Shown here: positions 50,152 through 59,885 of the stretch, one piece after another
Layout: each line of letters opens with the position of its first letter
Numbering within the stretch: position 1 is the stretch's first letter
DNA from: Flavobacteriales bacterium
GTDB taxonomy: Bacteria > Bacteroidota > Bacteroidia > Flavobacteriales_F > PHOS-HE28
Assembly (NCBI GenBank): GCA_020635675.1
Contig: JACJZJ010000002.1
Span: 496,001-560,000 of the forward strand
Reading direction: 5' to 3'
Length of the DNA stretch: 64,000 nt
The notes under the pieces: generated by a model
The model's input: the letters and a program-made list of their open reading frames with translations, nothing else
Databases searched by the model: none
What the model was told of the DNA's origin: nothing
Position numbers and translations under genes: made by a program

Positions 50152-50185
50152 GGACCCCGCCCGCGAAGGGCGGGGTCCTCCTTTT
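50152..50185 (+). terminator. Rho-independent terminator after tRNA-Cys
   Basis: An 11-bp GC-rich stem (GGACCCCGCCC with GGGCGGGGTCC) around loop GCGAA is followed by TCCTTTT. Confidence 0.8.
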
Positions 50186-50234
50186 CAGCGCGTACATTGC
50201 ACATACCGATCCGCTCATATCGACGTTGTGAGCA

Positions 50235-52613
50235 ATGCCTGTACGAAGACCCATGGACGTAAGAAGAGCCCTGTACCTCCTCACCGCCCTGGCCCTCGGT
50301 CCATCGCTTGCAGAGGCCCAGGTGGCCATTGGCCAATGGCGGGACCATCTGCCTTATCGCCAAGCCGTCGCTGTAGCGAGCGGAGCCGGAAAGGCGTATT
50401 GCGCGACCACCGCCGCTGTCTTCAGCTACGATCCCGTTTCTGGGACGATGGAGCGCCTGACCAAAGTGAACGCGCTGAACGATGTGAACATACGTTGCCT
50501 GGCCTGGGACCCCACCTTGAATGCGCTGTTGGTGGGCTACGAAAATGGAAACCTGGACATGCTCCGCGGTGGGGTGTCCACGAACCTTAGTGACATCAAG
50601 CGCAGCGGGATACTCGGCGACAAGGCCATCTATGCGGTCCGGTTCCAGAACGACCTGGCCTATCTCGCCTGCGGATTCGGCATCGTGGTCATGGACCTTG
50701 TGCAACAGGAGGTCCGGGATACCTGGCTCATCGCCCCAGGAGGCGCACAGGTCAAGGTGAGCGACATCGCATTCACCGGGGACTCCATCTATGCGGCCAC
50801 GGGGTCGGGCCTCTTCGCGGCCTCCCGGCAAGCACCCAACCTCGCTTCCTTCACGGCCTGGCATAAGCGGCCGGACATACCGAACGCGAACGGGCCTTTC
50901 ACCGCTGTGGTCGAGTTCGGGGGCCGGTTGATCGCGAACCTACATCGCGAGGAGGCACCCAATGCGGATACGCTCTATTACTACGATGCGGGGTGGCATG
51001 GCCTCTCTGCGCTCTACGACCAATGGAACAGGTCCCTCGTGGTTACGGCTGATGGGCAACAGTTGATCGTGGCACATGCCTACAATGCCGAAAAACTGGA
51101 CCAGCAATTCGCACAGGTCCAGAACTACTATGCCTACGGTGGGGATGGGATGCAACCGGCACAGGCCGTGGAAGGCCCGGACGGTAACATTTGGATCGCG
51201 GACCAGGAGAAAGGGCTGGTCCTGCATCATGGAGGTGCCAACGGTACACCGTTGCACCCCAACGGACCCTCTAATGCGACGGCCTATCGCATGGCCATGT
51301 CCGGTGGGTCGCTCTACGTTACGACAGGAGGTGTGGCGAACAACTGGACGAACTTTTTCCTGAAGGACGGGGTGCACATCTATGTCAACGGGTCCTGGAG
51401 AACGATCGATCGTACCAACAATGCACTGATGGCGACCGGCGCCAATGCTTATGGAGGAGCTGTGAACGATGTGTTCGGCACGGCTGTTGATCCGGAGGAT
51501 CCGACCCATGCCTTTGTTTCCAGTTGGGACGAAGGAGTGATCGAATTCAAGGACGAGGCCCCCGTGACGATCTATGATCAGGACAATAGTTCCCTGGCGC
51601 CCAATCCGACCTACGGAACCGACAACTGCATCCAGGTATCCGGACTGGCATATGATGAGGAGGGGAACCTCTGGATGACCAACAGCAATGTACCGGGGGT
51701 CATCGCGGTACGCACAAGGAGTGGAAGTTGGCGAAGCTTCGAGCCTGGAGCGGTCCTCAACAACAACACGTTGGCCAGCGACATCCTTCCCGCAAGCAAT
51801 GGCATCAAATGGGTGATCCGCCCACGGGGCAACGGAATGTTCACCTTCTATGATGGAGGTACCATCAGTGATGTAGGGGATGATCGATACACGTTGATCA
51901 ACACGTTCGAGGGGCAGGGGGCGCTACCATCACTCGATGTGTTTGCCATGGCCGAGGACCATTCCGGCCAGATCTGGGTGGGTACCGGCAAGGGGATCGC
52001 CGTCTTCTACAACCCGGACGCGCTCATCAACGGTGGGGATTTCGACGCACAGCAGATCCTCATCGAACAGGATGGCAATGTCCAGGTCCTCTTGGAGACG
52101 GAGGCCGTCACGTCCATTGTGGTCGATGGGGCGGACCGAAAATGGTTGGGCACACAGAGCAGCGGGGTCTATCTCGTCTCATCGGACGGGACCGAGCAGA
52201 TCCATCATTTCACGGCGGAGAACAGTCCATTGCCAAGCAACACCATCACTGCGATGGCCATGGATGAGGGGACCGGTGAGCTTTTCGTGGGTACGGACCA
52301 AGGGATCGTCAGTTATCGCGGAGAGGCCATCGAAGGCGCGGAGACCAGTTCGTGCGCATCGGTGTTCCCGAACCCATTGCTCCCTGGACATCCCGGCCCG
52401 GTGGCCATCACAGGACTCGTGAAGGACAGCGATGTGAAGGTGGCCGATGTAGCGGGGAACCTGGTCTATCACACGACATCATTGGGAGGACAGGCGATCT
52501 GGCCCGGAACGGACATGTCCGGCCAGAAGGTCTCCACCGGGGTGTATCTGATCTTTGCAGCGGACCAAGAGGGTACCTACAAGTGCAAGACGAAGATGCT
52601 GGTGGTGCGCTGA
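50235..52613 (+). CDS. porZ: Type IX secretion system protein PorZ (beta-propeller)
   Basis: This 792-residue protein has a signal peptide (about residues 7-28) and starts with the PorZ-type segment VAIGQWRDHLPYRQAVAVAS. Two beta-propeller regions built of short repeats (for example GNIWIADQEKGLVL, GNLWMTNSN, GQIWVGTGKGIAVFY) precede a T9SS-type C-terminal domain (SVFPNPLLPGHPGPVAI ... TGVYLIFAAD, ending KMLVVR). PorZ sits on the outer surface and helps attach T9SS cargo to anionic LPS. recO follows 21 nt downstream, a neighbourhood seen in Bacteroidota. ATG at 50253 is an alternative start. Confidence 0.88.
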   Translation: MPVRRPMDVRRALYLLTALALGPSLAEAQVAIGQWRDHLPYRQAVAVASGAGKAYCATTAAVFSYDPVSGTMERLTKVNALNDVNIRCLAWDPTLNALLVGYENGNLDMLRGGVSTNLSDIKRSGILGDKAIYAVRFQNDLAYLACGFGIVVMDLVQQEVRDTWLIAPGGAQVKVSDIAFTGDSIYAATGSGLFAASRQAPNLASFTAWHKRPDIPNANGPFTAVVEFGGRLIANLHREEAPNADTLYYYDAGWHGLSALYDQWNRSLVVTADGQQLIVAHAYNAEKLDQQFAQVQNYYAYGGDGMQPAQAVEGPDGNIWIADQEKGLVLHHGGANGTPLHPNGPSNATAYRMAMSGGSLYVTTGGVANNWTNFFLKDGVHIYVNGSWRTIDRTNNALMATGANAYGGAVNDVFGTAVDPEDPTHAFVSSWDEGVIEFKDEAPVTIYDQDNSSLAPNPTYGTDNCIQVSGLAYDEEGNLWMTNSNVPGVIAVRTRSGSWRSFEPGAVLNNNTLASDILPASNGIKWVIRPRGNGMFTFYDGGTISDVGDDRYTLINTFEGQGALPSLDVFAMAEDHSGQIWVGTGKGIAVFYNPDALINGGDFDAQQILIEQDGNVQVLLETEAVTSIVVDGADRKWLGTQSSGVYLVSSDGTEQIHHFTAENSPLPSNTITAMAMDEGTGELFVGTDQGIVSYRGEAIEGAETSSCASVFPNPLLPGHPGPVAITGLVKDSDVKVADVAGNLVYHTTSLGGQAIWPGTDMSGQKVSTGVYLIFAADQEGTYKCKTKMLVVR

Positions 52614-52634
52614 TCAGGTGACATCCGGGCCGCC

Positions 52635-53336
52635 ATGTTCCTAGAGACCCGAGCTATCGTGCTGCGTGTCGTGCCGCATCGGGACCATCGCGCGGTGTTG
52701 CGCGCCTACACGGAAGGGTCCGGACTGAGGACCTACATCGTACGGACGGGGAGAAGAAGCCGCCAGGCCTTGTTCGGACCCTTGGAGCGAGTGGTCCTTT
52801 CGTTCGAAGAGCGTGGCGATCGCGATCTGCAGATGCTGCGGGAGTTCCGTCTGGAGAAGCCGTATTTGAACATGTCCGGTGACATGCGGCGCACGGCTGT
52901 GCTCCTTTTCCTGCAAGAGCTCCTTGTCCAGATGGTCCAGGAGGAATCCTCGGACCCTGAACTGTACGGCTTTCTCGACCGGTCACTGGACCGCCTGGAC
53001 CGATCGAGCGACCTGGAGCATTTTCCACTCGACTTTCTGATCGGTATTTCGCGACAAATGGGATTCGGCCCCGAGCCCCCCGGCCCCGAGGCGGACCATT
53101 TCGACCTGCGTGAGGGGGTCTTCCTTGGGTCTTCGGCGATCCAGCATGGTGATTCGGTCCCGCCACCGCTCGCCCTGGTCCTGGCTGGAGTGCTCAGGGA
53201 AGGAGGGACCCGGCCCCGCTTGTCCCCGACCGAACGGAGGGACCTCCTTGATATTCTCCTCCGCTACTTTGGACTACATGTTCCAGGCCTGGGAGAGCTA
53301 CGCTCCCCGCGCGTTCTTCATCAGGTTCTTTCATAG
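52635..53336 (+). CDS. recO: DNA repair protein RecO
   Basis: This 233-residue protein has an N-terminal OB-fold typical of RecO (ETRAIVLRVVPHRDHRAVLR then YTEGSGLRTYIVRTG). A helical C-terminal domain follows (RRTAVLLFLQELLVQMVQEE, about residues 85-105, onward). RecO anneals DNA and loads RecA with RecR. The protein has no cysteines, so the zinc finger seen in some RecO proteins is absent. It starts 21 nt after the porZ stop and is probably cotranscribed. Confidence 0.92.
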   Translation: MFLETRAIVLRVVPHRDHRAVLRAYTEGSGLRTYIVRTGRRSRQALFGPLERVVLSFEERGDRDLQMLREFRLEKPYLNMSGDMRRTAVLLFLQELLVQMVQEESSDPELYGFLDRSLDRLDRSSDLEHFPLDFLIGISRQMGFGPEPPGPEADHFDLREGVFLGSSAIQHGDSVPPPLALVLAGVLREGGTRPRLSPTERRDLLDILLRYFGLHVPGLGELRSPRVLHQVLS

Positions 53337-53354
53337 GGCATGTCGTGCGCGGAC

Positions 53355-53362
53355 TATATTCG
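53355..53362 (+). promoter_or_regulatory. Promoter -7 box TATATTCG for oligopeptidase B
   Basis: This is the TTCG variant of TAnnTTTG, 21 nt before the ATG at 53384. It rules against the longer in-frame start at 53345. Confidence 0.5.
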
Positions 53363-53383
53363 ACCGCCTTGCGTCCGGCCGTA

Positions 53384-55483
53384 ATGTCCGTCTCCGTTCC
53401 CATCGATCCCCCACACGCCTCACGAGAGGAACATGTGCATGAGGTGCACGGAACGAAACGGGTGGACGAGTATGCCTGGTTGCGGCTTACCGAAGCGCAG
53501 CGGGAGGCTTCGGACAAGGACCCACACGCCCAACGTGTGATCGCACACCTCCGAGCGGAGAACAGCTATACGGAAGGGGTCCTGGCGCACGTGGCCAAAT
53601 TGCGGGAAAGGCTGTACAAGGAGATCCGCGGTCGCATCCGCGAAACGGACATGAGCGTTCCCTACAGGGAGAATGGCTATTGGTACAGCCATCGGTATGA
53701 AGAAGGCCAGGAGTATCCCGTTCACCAGCGAAGACGTGACACGGAAGGCAGTTCAGAAGAGGTCATTCTGGACGAGAACCTGCTTGCCAGGGGGCATGAG
53801 CACTTCGACCTCTCGGACTATGAGATATCCCCTGGGAACGGGATCGTGGCATACAGTTCGGATACCGTGGGACGACGTCGGTACGAGATCCGGTTCAGGG
53901 ACCTTTCCACGGGTGTGGACCTGCCGGACGTGATCCGGCGAACATCGGGCGGCTGTGCCTGGGCCGACGACCGCACGGTGTTCTATGCGAGAAAGGACCG
54001 CACGCTGCGGGACCACAAGATCTTTCGGCACATCATTGGCACGGACCCGGGAACCGATGTCCAGGTGTTCCATGAACGGGACACCGCATTCGGCTGTGAC
54101 GTGTTCCGCAGTCGATCCAACGAATATGTGATCATCACCACCGAAAGCACCCTGACCACCGAGCATTGGATCCTTCCGGTGAAAGACCCGCTCGGGGCTT
54201 TTCAGGTGTTCCTGCCGCGAAGGGAAGGACACGAGCACAGCATCTTCCACACCCCGGGCCGGTGGTACGTGCTCACCAATCTGCAAGCAAGGAACTTCCG
54301 CCTCATGAGTTGTGCGGAGAGCGACAGGCACAGCCCTGAGCGATGGGTGGAGGAGGTTCCGCACAGACCGGACGTGCTCCTTGAGGATGTGGACCTGTTC
54401 AAGGACCACATGGTGCTTAGTGAACGCCGAGAAGCCAATACCCACTTGCGAGTGCGGCGCAAGAGCGACGGAAAGGAGCATGAGATCACGTTCAACGACC
54501 CGACATATGTAGCCTATACGGGTACGAATCCGGAATGGGACAGCCACCTCCTGCGCTATGGGTACATGTCATTGACCACCCCCTCCAGCGTGTTGGAACA
54601 CGACATGATCGCCGGAACAGAGCGTTTATTGAAACAGCAGGAGGTGGTGGGCGGGTACGACCCGGAACGATATGTCAGTGAACGCGTGTGGGCGACTGCG
54701 CCTGATGGTGTACGCGTGCCGATCTCCTTGGTGCGGAGGAAAGACGTGGCCGTGGACGGCCGCGCGCCGCTGCTTCTCTATGGATATGGGTCCTATGGCA
54801 TAAGCGTTGAACCCACCTTCAGCATTGCCCGTCTGAGCCTGTTGGATCGTGGTTTCATCTACGCCATCGCCCATGTGCGTGGTGGTGAGGAGCTCGGCCG
54901 CTCTTGGTATGAGACCGGTCGAATGGAGCACAAGCAGAACACCTTCACTGATTTTATCGCCTGCGCGGAGCACCTCATTGAACGGAAGTATGCGGACCCT
55001 CGGCGTCTGTTCTGCATGGGAGGCAGCGCGGGAGGGCTGTTGGTAGGGGTGGTGGTGAACATGCGCCCGGACCTCTGGAACGCAGCCGTGGCCGAAGTGC
55101 CGTTCGTGGATGTGGTGACCACGATGTTGGATGAGAGCATCCCGCTGACCACGGGTGAGTTCGATGAATGGGGCGACCCGAAGGATGCGGAGGTTTTCGC
55201 TCGTATGTTATCCTATTCGCCATATGACAACGTCCATGACGCGCGCTATCCGGCCATGTTGGTTCTCACGGGATTCCATGACAGCCAGGTGCAATACTGG
55301 GAGCCCGCCAAATGGGTGGGTCGTTTGCGCGACCATCAAAAAGGCAAGGCGCCCATCCTGTTGCACGTTGACCTTGATGCGGGCCATGCGGGCGCATCCG
55401 GGCGTTTCGAGCGCTTGAAGGAGGTGGCCTTGATCTGGGCCTTTCTGCTCGACCGGGCCGGCCTGGCCCACGAGGCGGACTAA
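53384..55483 (+). CDS. ptrB: Oligopeptidase B (protease II, S9A family)
   Basis: This 699-residue serine peptidase has an N-terminal beta-propeller (about residues 70-430) and a C-terminal alpha/beta hydrolase domain. The catalytic serine is S548 in CMGGSAGGLLVG. The acid lies in TGFHDSQVQYWEPAKW (about D633) and the histidine in DAGHAGASGRFE (about H669). Such enzymes cut short peptides after basic residues. No signal peptide is present, so it is cytoplasmic. Its last 4 nt overlap the convergent small-protein gene. Confidence 0.94.
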   Translation: MSVSVPIDPPHASREEHVHEVHGTKRVDEYAWLRLTEAQREASDKDPHAQRVIAHLRAENSYTEGVLAHVAKLRERLYKEIRGRIRETDMSVPYRENGYWYSHRYEEGQEYPVHQRRRDTEGSSEEVILDENLLARGHEHFDLSDYEISPGNGIVAYSSDTVGRRRYEIRFRDLSTGVDLPDVIRRTSGGCAWADDRTVFYARKDRTLRDHKIFRHIIGTDPGTDVQVFHERDTAFGCDVFRSRSNEYVIITTESTLTTEHWILPVKDPLGAFQVFLPRREGHEHSIFHTPGRWYVLTNLQARNFRLMSCAESDRHSPERWVEEVPHRPDVLLEDVDLFKDHMVLSERREANTHLRVRRKSDGKEHEITFNDPTYVAYTGTNPEWDSHLLRYGYMSLTTPSSVLEHDMIAGTERLLKQQEVVGGYDPERYVSERVWATAPDGVRVPISLVRRKDVAVDGRAPLLLYGYGSYGISVEPTFSIARLSLLDRGFIYAIAHVRGGEELGRSWYETGRMEHKQNTFTDFIACAEHLIERKYADPRRLFCMGGSAGGLLVGVVVNMRPDLWNAAVAEVPFVDVVTTMLDESIPLTTGEFDEWGDPKDAEVFARMLSYSPYDNVHDARYPAMLVLTGFHDSQVQYWEPAKWVGRLRDHQKGKAPILLHVDLDAGHAGASGRFERLKEVALIWAFLLDRAGLAHEAD

Positions 55484-55716
55484 CTGGCCAGACTTTCCAC
55501 CAGCACGATCTCGTCAGGCGGCATCGGGATCACGGCGATAGGCTGTTCGGGATCATGCTGGAAGCGCTCATAGTCGCTCACGCTGGCGAAGAAGAGACGA
55601 TGGGAGGCATTGCTGTCCACCTCCCAGATCACACCATAGACCTCCTTCCCGTTCCGCAGCTTGAAACGGCAGTGCTTGTTGTAGAAGTTCCGGATATCAG
55701 TCGGGACCATCGTCAT
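55480..55716 (-). CDS. Small conserved protein, possible Sm-like fold
   Basis: This 78-residue protein starts MTMVPTDIRNFYNKHCRFKL. It is characterised by FKLRNGKEVYGVIWEVDSN, HRLFFASVSDYERF and AVIPMPPDEIVLVE. The pattern NGKEVYGVI followed by short strands resembles an Sm/LSm-type beta barrel, but this is only a guess. I recognise the sequence as conserved in Bacteroidota without a function. A longer in-frame start at 55809 would add 31 less typical residues. A near-promoter TAATTTTC lies upstream on the minus strand. It overlaps the ptrB end by 4 nt. Confidence 0.6.
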   Translation of the reverse strand: MTMVPTDIRNFYNKHCRFKLRNGKEVYGVIWEVDSNASHRLFFASVSDYERFQHDPEQPIAVIPMPPDEIVLVESLAS

Positions 55717-55829
55717 CAACGCTCGACGAAAATTAGCGGCAACGACGCCTCCCGGCAGGGTCGAATTTTCCACATCGGGCGGACGGTTGTTCATAAAACG
55801 CGACCGCATGACCGACTATTACTTGGACG

Positions 55830-56855
55830 TCAAGGGGATGGCGTGTTGATGGTCCGGATCGACCAGCAGGTTGCTTCCAGATCGCGCATCGGTTCGCGCT
55901 TGTCGAACTGGGGCGAGAAGATGTATCCATCCGCGCAGATCACGCGCTGATGCACAGTGTCCACCATGCTCAATTGCACGAACGGGCCGCCCATCTTTGC
56001 CCCGTGCATGCCCCAAAGCCCCCGCATGCGATAGGTGAACCGGCTATCGATCGAGAGGCCATTTGCCAGGGGCATCAGGTCCATGCCCCCGAACCCGCGT
56101 TGCACGATCATATATGAACCAGCGTTGGGGCCCTCCACGTAGGTGTGGGTGATCGAATCGCGTTCATTTACCAAGTAGTCGACCGTGAAGGTGCTATCGC
56201 TCGTGTACGGAAAATGATAGAGCAGCAATCCGCGGACCACATCATGTTCCAATCCGGCCCCGCTCATGACCTGGTCCTGCTGCAACCAGGCCATATTACT
56301 ATCCTGTCGCACCACATGGTAGCCCATTGGCACATCGATGGCGAAACCCAGGGCATGCTGAACACTGGCCGTGAGCGCATTATCCCGGGAACCTTCATGC
56401 AATTCGATCAAGCGGTCGCGTTCGGCATCATCGATCCGGTCCATGATGGTCCGGGCCTTCTTGTTGAAGCTTTCCATCCAAGTGGCTACCGTCGGGGCGT
56501 TGATCTGCACGATGATCTGTCCTTGCGAATGCACGTCGCGCATCACATACACCCCGGAACTGTCGCCGACGCCGATGCGCGCGATCAGAAGGTTGCGATG
56601 GGTGAGCAGCACGCTACCGAACTGCTCGGGGGGCACCTGGGCCAGGTCGAACCGGTGTTCACGTTGCGGAAGGCGGGGCAGCCATTCACCGAGCGTTGTG
56701 CGCAAAGCGCCACCAGGGCCGCTGTTCCAATGTCCCTTGGTCATGACCACGAGCACCTCCCCCGGCGCCCCGGTGCATTTGGGTAGCGAACGATGCTCGT
56801 CGCAACCGACAGTCAGCCCTGAGAACAGAAGGACCCCCAGCAGTGCGCGGCTCAT
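55830..56855 (-). CDS. DUF4837-family lipoprotein
   Basis: This 341-residue protein has lipobox LTVGCDE (acylated C18). A domain conserved in Bacteroidota starts with GAPGEVLVVMTKGHWNSGPG and contains RIGVGDSSGVYVMRDVHSQG and MGYHVVRQDSNMAWLQQD. The family's function is unknown. It is probably in the periplasmic leaflet of a membrane. Its start overlaps the stop of the MltD-like gene (56852-56855, ATGA), so the two are translationally coupled, suggesting a peptidoglycan-related role. Confidence 0.88.
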   Translation of the reverse strand: MSRALLGVLLFSGLTVGCDEHRSLPKCTGAPGEVLVVMTKGHWNSGPGGALRTTLGEWLPRLPQREHRFDLAQVPPEQFGSVLLTHRNLLIARIGVGDSSGVYVMRDVHSQGQIIVQINAPTVATWMESFNKKARTIMDRIDDAERDRLIELHEGSRDNALTASVQHALGFAIDVPMGYHVVRQDSNMAWLQQDQVMSGAGLEHDVVRGLLLYHFPYTSDSTFTVDYLVNERDSITHTYVEGPNAGSYMIVQRGFGGMDLMPLANGLSIDSRFTYRMRGLWGMHGAKMGGPFVQLSMVDTVHQRVICADGYIFSPQFDKREPMRDLEATCWSIRTINTPSP

Positions 56856-58351
56856 CCCTCTTGAATGCCGACCTTGATCTTGCGTCCCGGATGCAGATGC
56901 CGGCTATTGAGACCGGTGTTCAGACGTTTGAGGTCCTCAACAGTGACCCCGGGGTACATTTTCGCGATATCCCACAGCGTGTCGCCCGGCTGCACCACGT
57001 GGTAGATGTATTCGATGCCGCTCCGCGGAACAGCTCCGTCGTTGGTCGTGCTTTTCGTCGTTGCTGGTGAAGGGGAGCTGGCTGGCCCGGGGCCGTGGGA
57101 GGCCATCGCTGCGGACCGTTCGATGCGCAATTGCTGTCCCGGTCTGATCCGGTCGCTGCGCAGGCCGTTCCATTGCTTCAATTGGGATACCGTGACATGG
57201 TTCCGTTGGGCGATCAAGCCGAGCGATTCACCATGCCGCACGGTGTGGACGGCCACCTGTGGTGGTGCCGCTCTTTGTTCAGTGATGCGTTGTGCCGCAT
57301 TCTGCTCCAGGTAGGCGTAGCGGATGCTGTCCTCATTGTTGATGAATGCCGGCACCGCATCACGCGGCAAGTAGATCGCGACGGGTTCGTCGGGGTCGGG
57401 CACGATGCCTTCACGGAACATCGGGTTGAGCTCCCTAAGCGCAGTGTCGTCGGTTCCGGTTAACGCGGCCAGTCGATCCAAGGTGAGCGGATAGCAGACC
57501 TGGATGGTGTCCAGCTCATACCGGCAATAGCTTGGTGCGATGGGGTAGAGGTTGTGGTCCGCCGCGTGTTGCATGATGTAGTTCACGGCGATGAATGCCG
57601 GCACGTACCCACGCGTTTCCCTGGGGAGGTAGGGGTAGGCCTCCCAGTAGTCCTTCTTGCCACCGGACCTTCGAATGGCCTTGTTCACATTGCCCGGGCC
57701 ACAGTTGTATGCTGCGAGCGCCAGGTCCCAGTCGCCGAACACACCGAAAAGGTCCTTCAGATACCGACATGCGGCATCGGTGCTCTTGTAGATGTCGCAT
57801 CGCTCGTCGACGTAACTATCGATACGCATGCCATAGAGCTTGCCGGTACTGGTGATGAACTGCCAGAGTCCCACAGCACCGGCACGTGATCGAGCGGCTG
57901 GGTTCAGTGCGCTTTCCACCATGGCCAGGTACTTCAATTCCTGCGGAATACCGTATCGGTCCAAGGCATCTTCGAACACGGGAAAATAGAGTTCAGAGAG
58001 GCCCAGCATGCGGCTCGTCTGTTCCCGTTTCTTCATGGCATACAGTTCGATGTAAGCTTGAACGGGAGCCTTGAACGTCAGGTCGAGCGGAGTGCGCTGA
58101 TCGAGCGCGGCCAGGCGTTGCTCATAAACAGAGGCGGAATAGGTTGGCACCTCGTCGGAACCGAATCCATGAACATTCAGTCGGGCCGTATCGGTGGTGA
58201 AGCGATCATGGCGCACCCAGGTCGTCAGCAGCAGGTCGTCCAATCGGCGGAGAACCGGATCGTCCGCGGAAATGACCGCAGCATCGTCGTTCTGGGCGAA
58301 CGAACCCAAGGGTAGGGCCATCGCGATCAGCAAGGTCCGGAGTTGCCTCAT
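56852..58351 (-). CDS. MltD-like lytic transglycosylase with two LysM domains
   Basis: This 499-residue exported enzyme has a signal peptide (MRQLRTLLIAMALPLGSFA) and a lytic transglycosylase domain (about residues 125-260). The catalytic glutamate is E146 in YLAMVESALNP, followed by AVGLWQFITSTGKLYG and LALAAYNCGPGNV. LysM domains lie at about 365-410 (HTVRHGESLGLIAQRN) and 448-495 (YHVVQPGDTLWDIAKMYPGV). It cleaves glycan strands of peptidoglycan. TTACTTTG on the minus strand (58364-58371) lies 12 nt upstream and is a near-match promoter. The DUF4837 gene is coupled downstream. Confidence 0.94.
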   Translation of the reverse strand: MRQLRTLLIAMALPLGSFAQNDDAAVISADDPVLRRLDDLLLTTWVRHDRFTTDTARLNVHGFGSDEVPTYSASVYEQRLAALDQRTPLDLTFKAPVQAYIELYAMKKREQTSRMLGLSELYFPVFEDALDRYGIPQELKYLAMVESALNPAARSRAGAVGLWQFITSTGKLYGMRIDSYVDERCDIYKSTDAACRYLKDLFGVFGDWDLALAAYNCGPGNVNKAIRRSGGKKDYWEAYPYLPRETRGYVPAFIAVNYIMQHAADHNLYPIAPSYCRYELDTIQVCYPLTLDRLAALTGTDDTALRELNPMFREGIVPDPDEPVAIYLPRDAVPAFINNEDSIRYAYLEQNAAQRITEQRAAPPQVAVHTVRHGESLGLIAQRNHVTVSQLKQWNGLRSDRIRPGQQLRIERSAAMASHGPGPASSPSPATTKSTTNDGAVPRSGIEYIYHVVQPGDTLWDIAKMYPGVTVEDLKRLNTGLNSRHLHPGRKIKVGIQEG

Positions 58352-58448
58352 GGTGTATTACGACAAAGTAAGGGTAATACGCAGCCTGGCCGATGATGTT
58401 TTGCCGTTCGTCGATCCACGATCGCCGGTTGACGAAAACGTAGGGGGG

Positions 58449-59876
58449 TCAGTTCTCAAAAATGGCGTGGGCCGCGGAGAGTAGCAAGGGCTCCTCGAAA
58501 GGGCGGGCCATGAGCTGCGCGCCGAAAGGCATACAGGCGGCGTCCTGCCCAAGTGGCATGCTGATCGCCGGGACACCAGCCAGGTTTGCCTGAACAGTGA
58601 AGATGTCCTGCAAGTACATGGCGATCGGGTCCGCGGCGAGAGCTCCCCGGTCAAAGGCGGTCCCCGGGCTGGTGGGTAACAGGATCAGGTCATGGTCCTT
58701 CAGTGTCGCCAGCGTAGCGCTCCGGATGATGCGGCGGACCTTCTGGGCCTGGGCATAGTAGGCGTCATAGTATCCGGCGCTCAGCACGAACGTCCCCAGG
58801 AGAATTCGGCGTTGGACCTCCGGTCCAAAGCCCTCCGACCGGCTCAAGCGGTAGGTGTCTTCCACGCCATTCGCCTTTTCACTGCGGTGCCCAAAGTGGA
58901 TCCCGTCGAACCGTGCCAGATTGCTACTTGCCTCCGCCGTGGCGATGATGTAATAGGTCGGCACCTGATGGTCAAGTAGAGGTAATTCGGCGTCGTTCAC
59001 CAGATGCCCCTCCGCTTGCAGGCGGTCGACCAGACGCAACATCGAATCGCGCACCTCGGGCAGAACACCCTCTCGTTCAACGCACTCCCGATAGAAAGCG
59101 ATCCGGAGCTTTCCGGGGCGGGGTATGGCGGCTGGAACAGAGGCCCTTTGACTCGTGGTACTGTCCTTCGCATCGTGACCGGCGATCGCATAGTAGATCG
59201 CCTGGAGGTCCGTGACGTTGTTCGCGAAAGGGCCGATCTGGTCGAAGCTGCTGGCGAATGCGATCAAGCCATACCGGCTGACACGGCCGTAGGTCGGTTT
59301 GAAGCCGATGGTGCCAGTGAATGACGCAGGCTGGCGGATGCTACCGCCCGTATCGCTGCCCAGGGCGACGTGCACGATGCCGGCCGCTACACTTGCAGCG
59401 GCGCCACCGCTGGACCCCCCAGGGACCTTGGCCCCGTCGAGCGGGTTCTTCACCGGACCGAAGGCGCTGTTCTCATTGCTACTGCCCATTGCGAACTCAT
59501 CGCAGTTGGTGCGCCCGATAATGACGGCATCCGCTGCGAGCAGGCGCTCAACAACGGTGGCGCTATAAAGGCTCGTGAAGCCTTCGAGCATGTGGCTCGA
59601 TGCGCTCACCTGGTGGTCCTTGTAGCAGATGTTGTCCTTGATGCTGACGAGCATGCCGGCGAGCGGACCTGCGCTGCCATTGCTCAGACGCTTGTCCACG
59701 GCGGCCGCCTGCGCCAATGCACTATCGTCGAAAAGCTCCAGAAAAGCGTTCAATTCGCGAAGTGCACCGGCTCTTTCGAAGGCGGCATGGGTCAACCCCT
59801 CAACGGTGGTCTCGCCGGAGATGAGACGCCGATGGGTCTCGTGCCAGGAGGTCGGGACCGGATCGAGGGCCGACAT
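58449..59876 (-). CDS. gatA: Glutamyl/aspartyl-tRNA amidotransferase subunit A
   Basis: This 475-residue amidase-signature protein carries the catalytic triad lysine in VSIKDNICYKD, the cis-serine in VPGGSSGGAAASVAAG, and the nucleophile serine in SDTGGSIRQPAS. NCDEFAMGSSNENSAFGPVK is typical of GatA rather than other amidases. GatCAB converts Glu-tRNA-Gln or Asp-tRNA-Asn to the amide form. gatB and gatC are not in the window. The ATG at 59876 gives MSALDPVPT; a TTG two codons earlier is less likely. It lies 9 nt after the tatA stop. Confidence 0.93.
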   Translation of the reverse strand: MSALDPVPTSWHETHRRLISGETTVEGLTHAAFERAGALRELNAFLELFDDSALAQAAAVDKRLSNGSAGPLAGMLVSIKDNICYKDHQVSASSHMLEGFTSLYSATVVERLLAADAVIIGRTNCDEFAMGSSNENSAFGPVKNPLDGAKVPGGSSGGAAASVAAGIVHVALGSDTGGSIRQPASFTGTIGFKPTYGRVSRYGLIAFASSFDQIGPFANNVTDLQAIYYAIAGHDAKDSTTSQRASVPAAIPRPGKLRIAFYRECVEREGVLPEVRDSMLRLVDRLQAEGHLVNDAELPLLDHQVPTYYIIATAEASSNLARFDGIHFGHRSEKANGVEDTYRLSRSEGFGPEVQRRILLGTFVLSAGYYDAYYAQAQKVRRIIRSATLATLKDHDLILLPTSPGTAFDRGALAADPIAMYLQDIFTVQANLAGVPAISMPLGQDAACMPFGAQLMARPFEEPLLLSAAHAIFEN

Positions 59877-59885
59877 GTGCAACGG

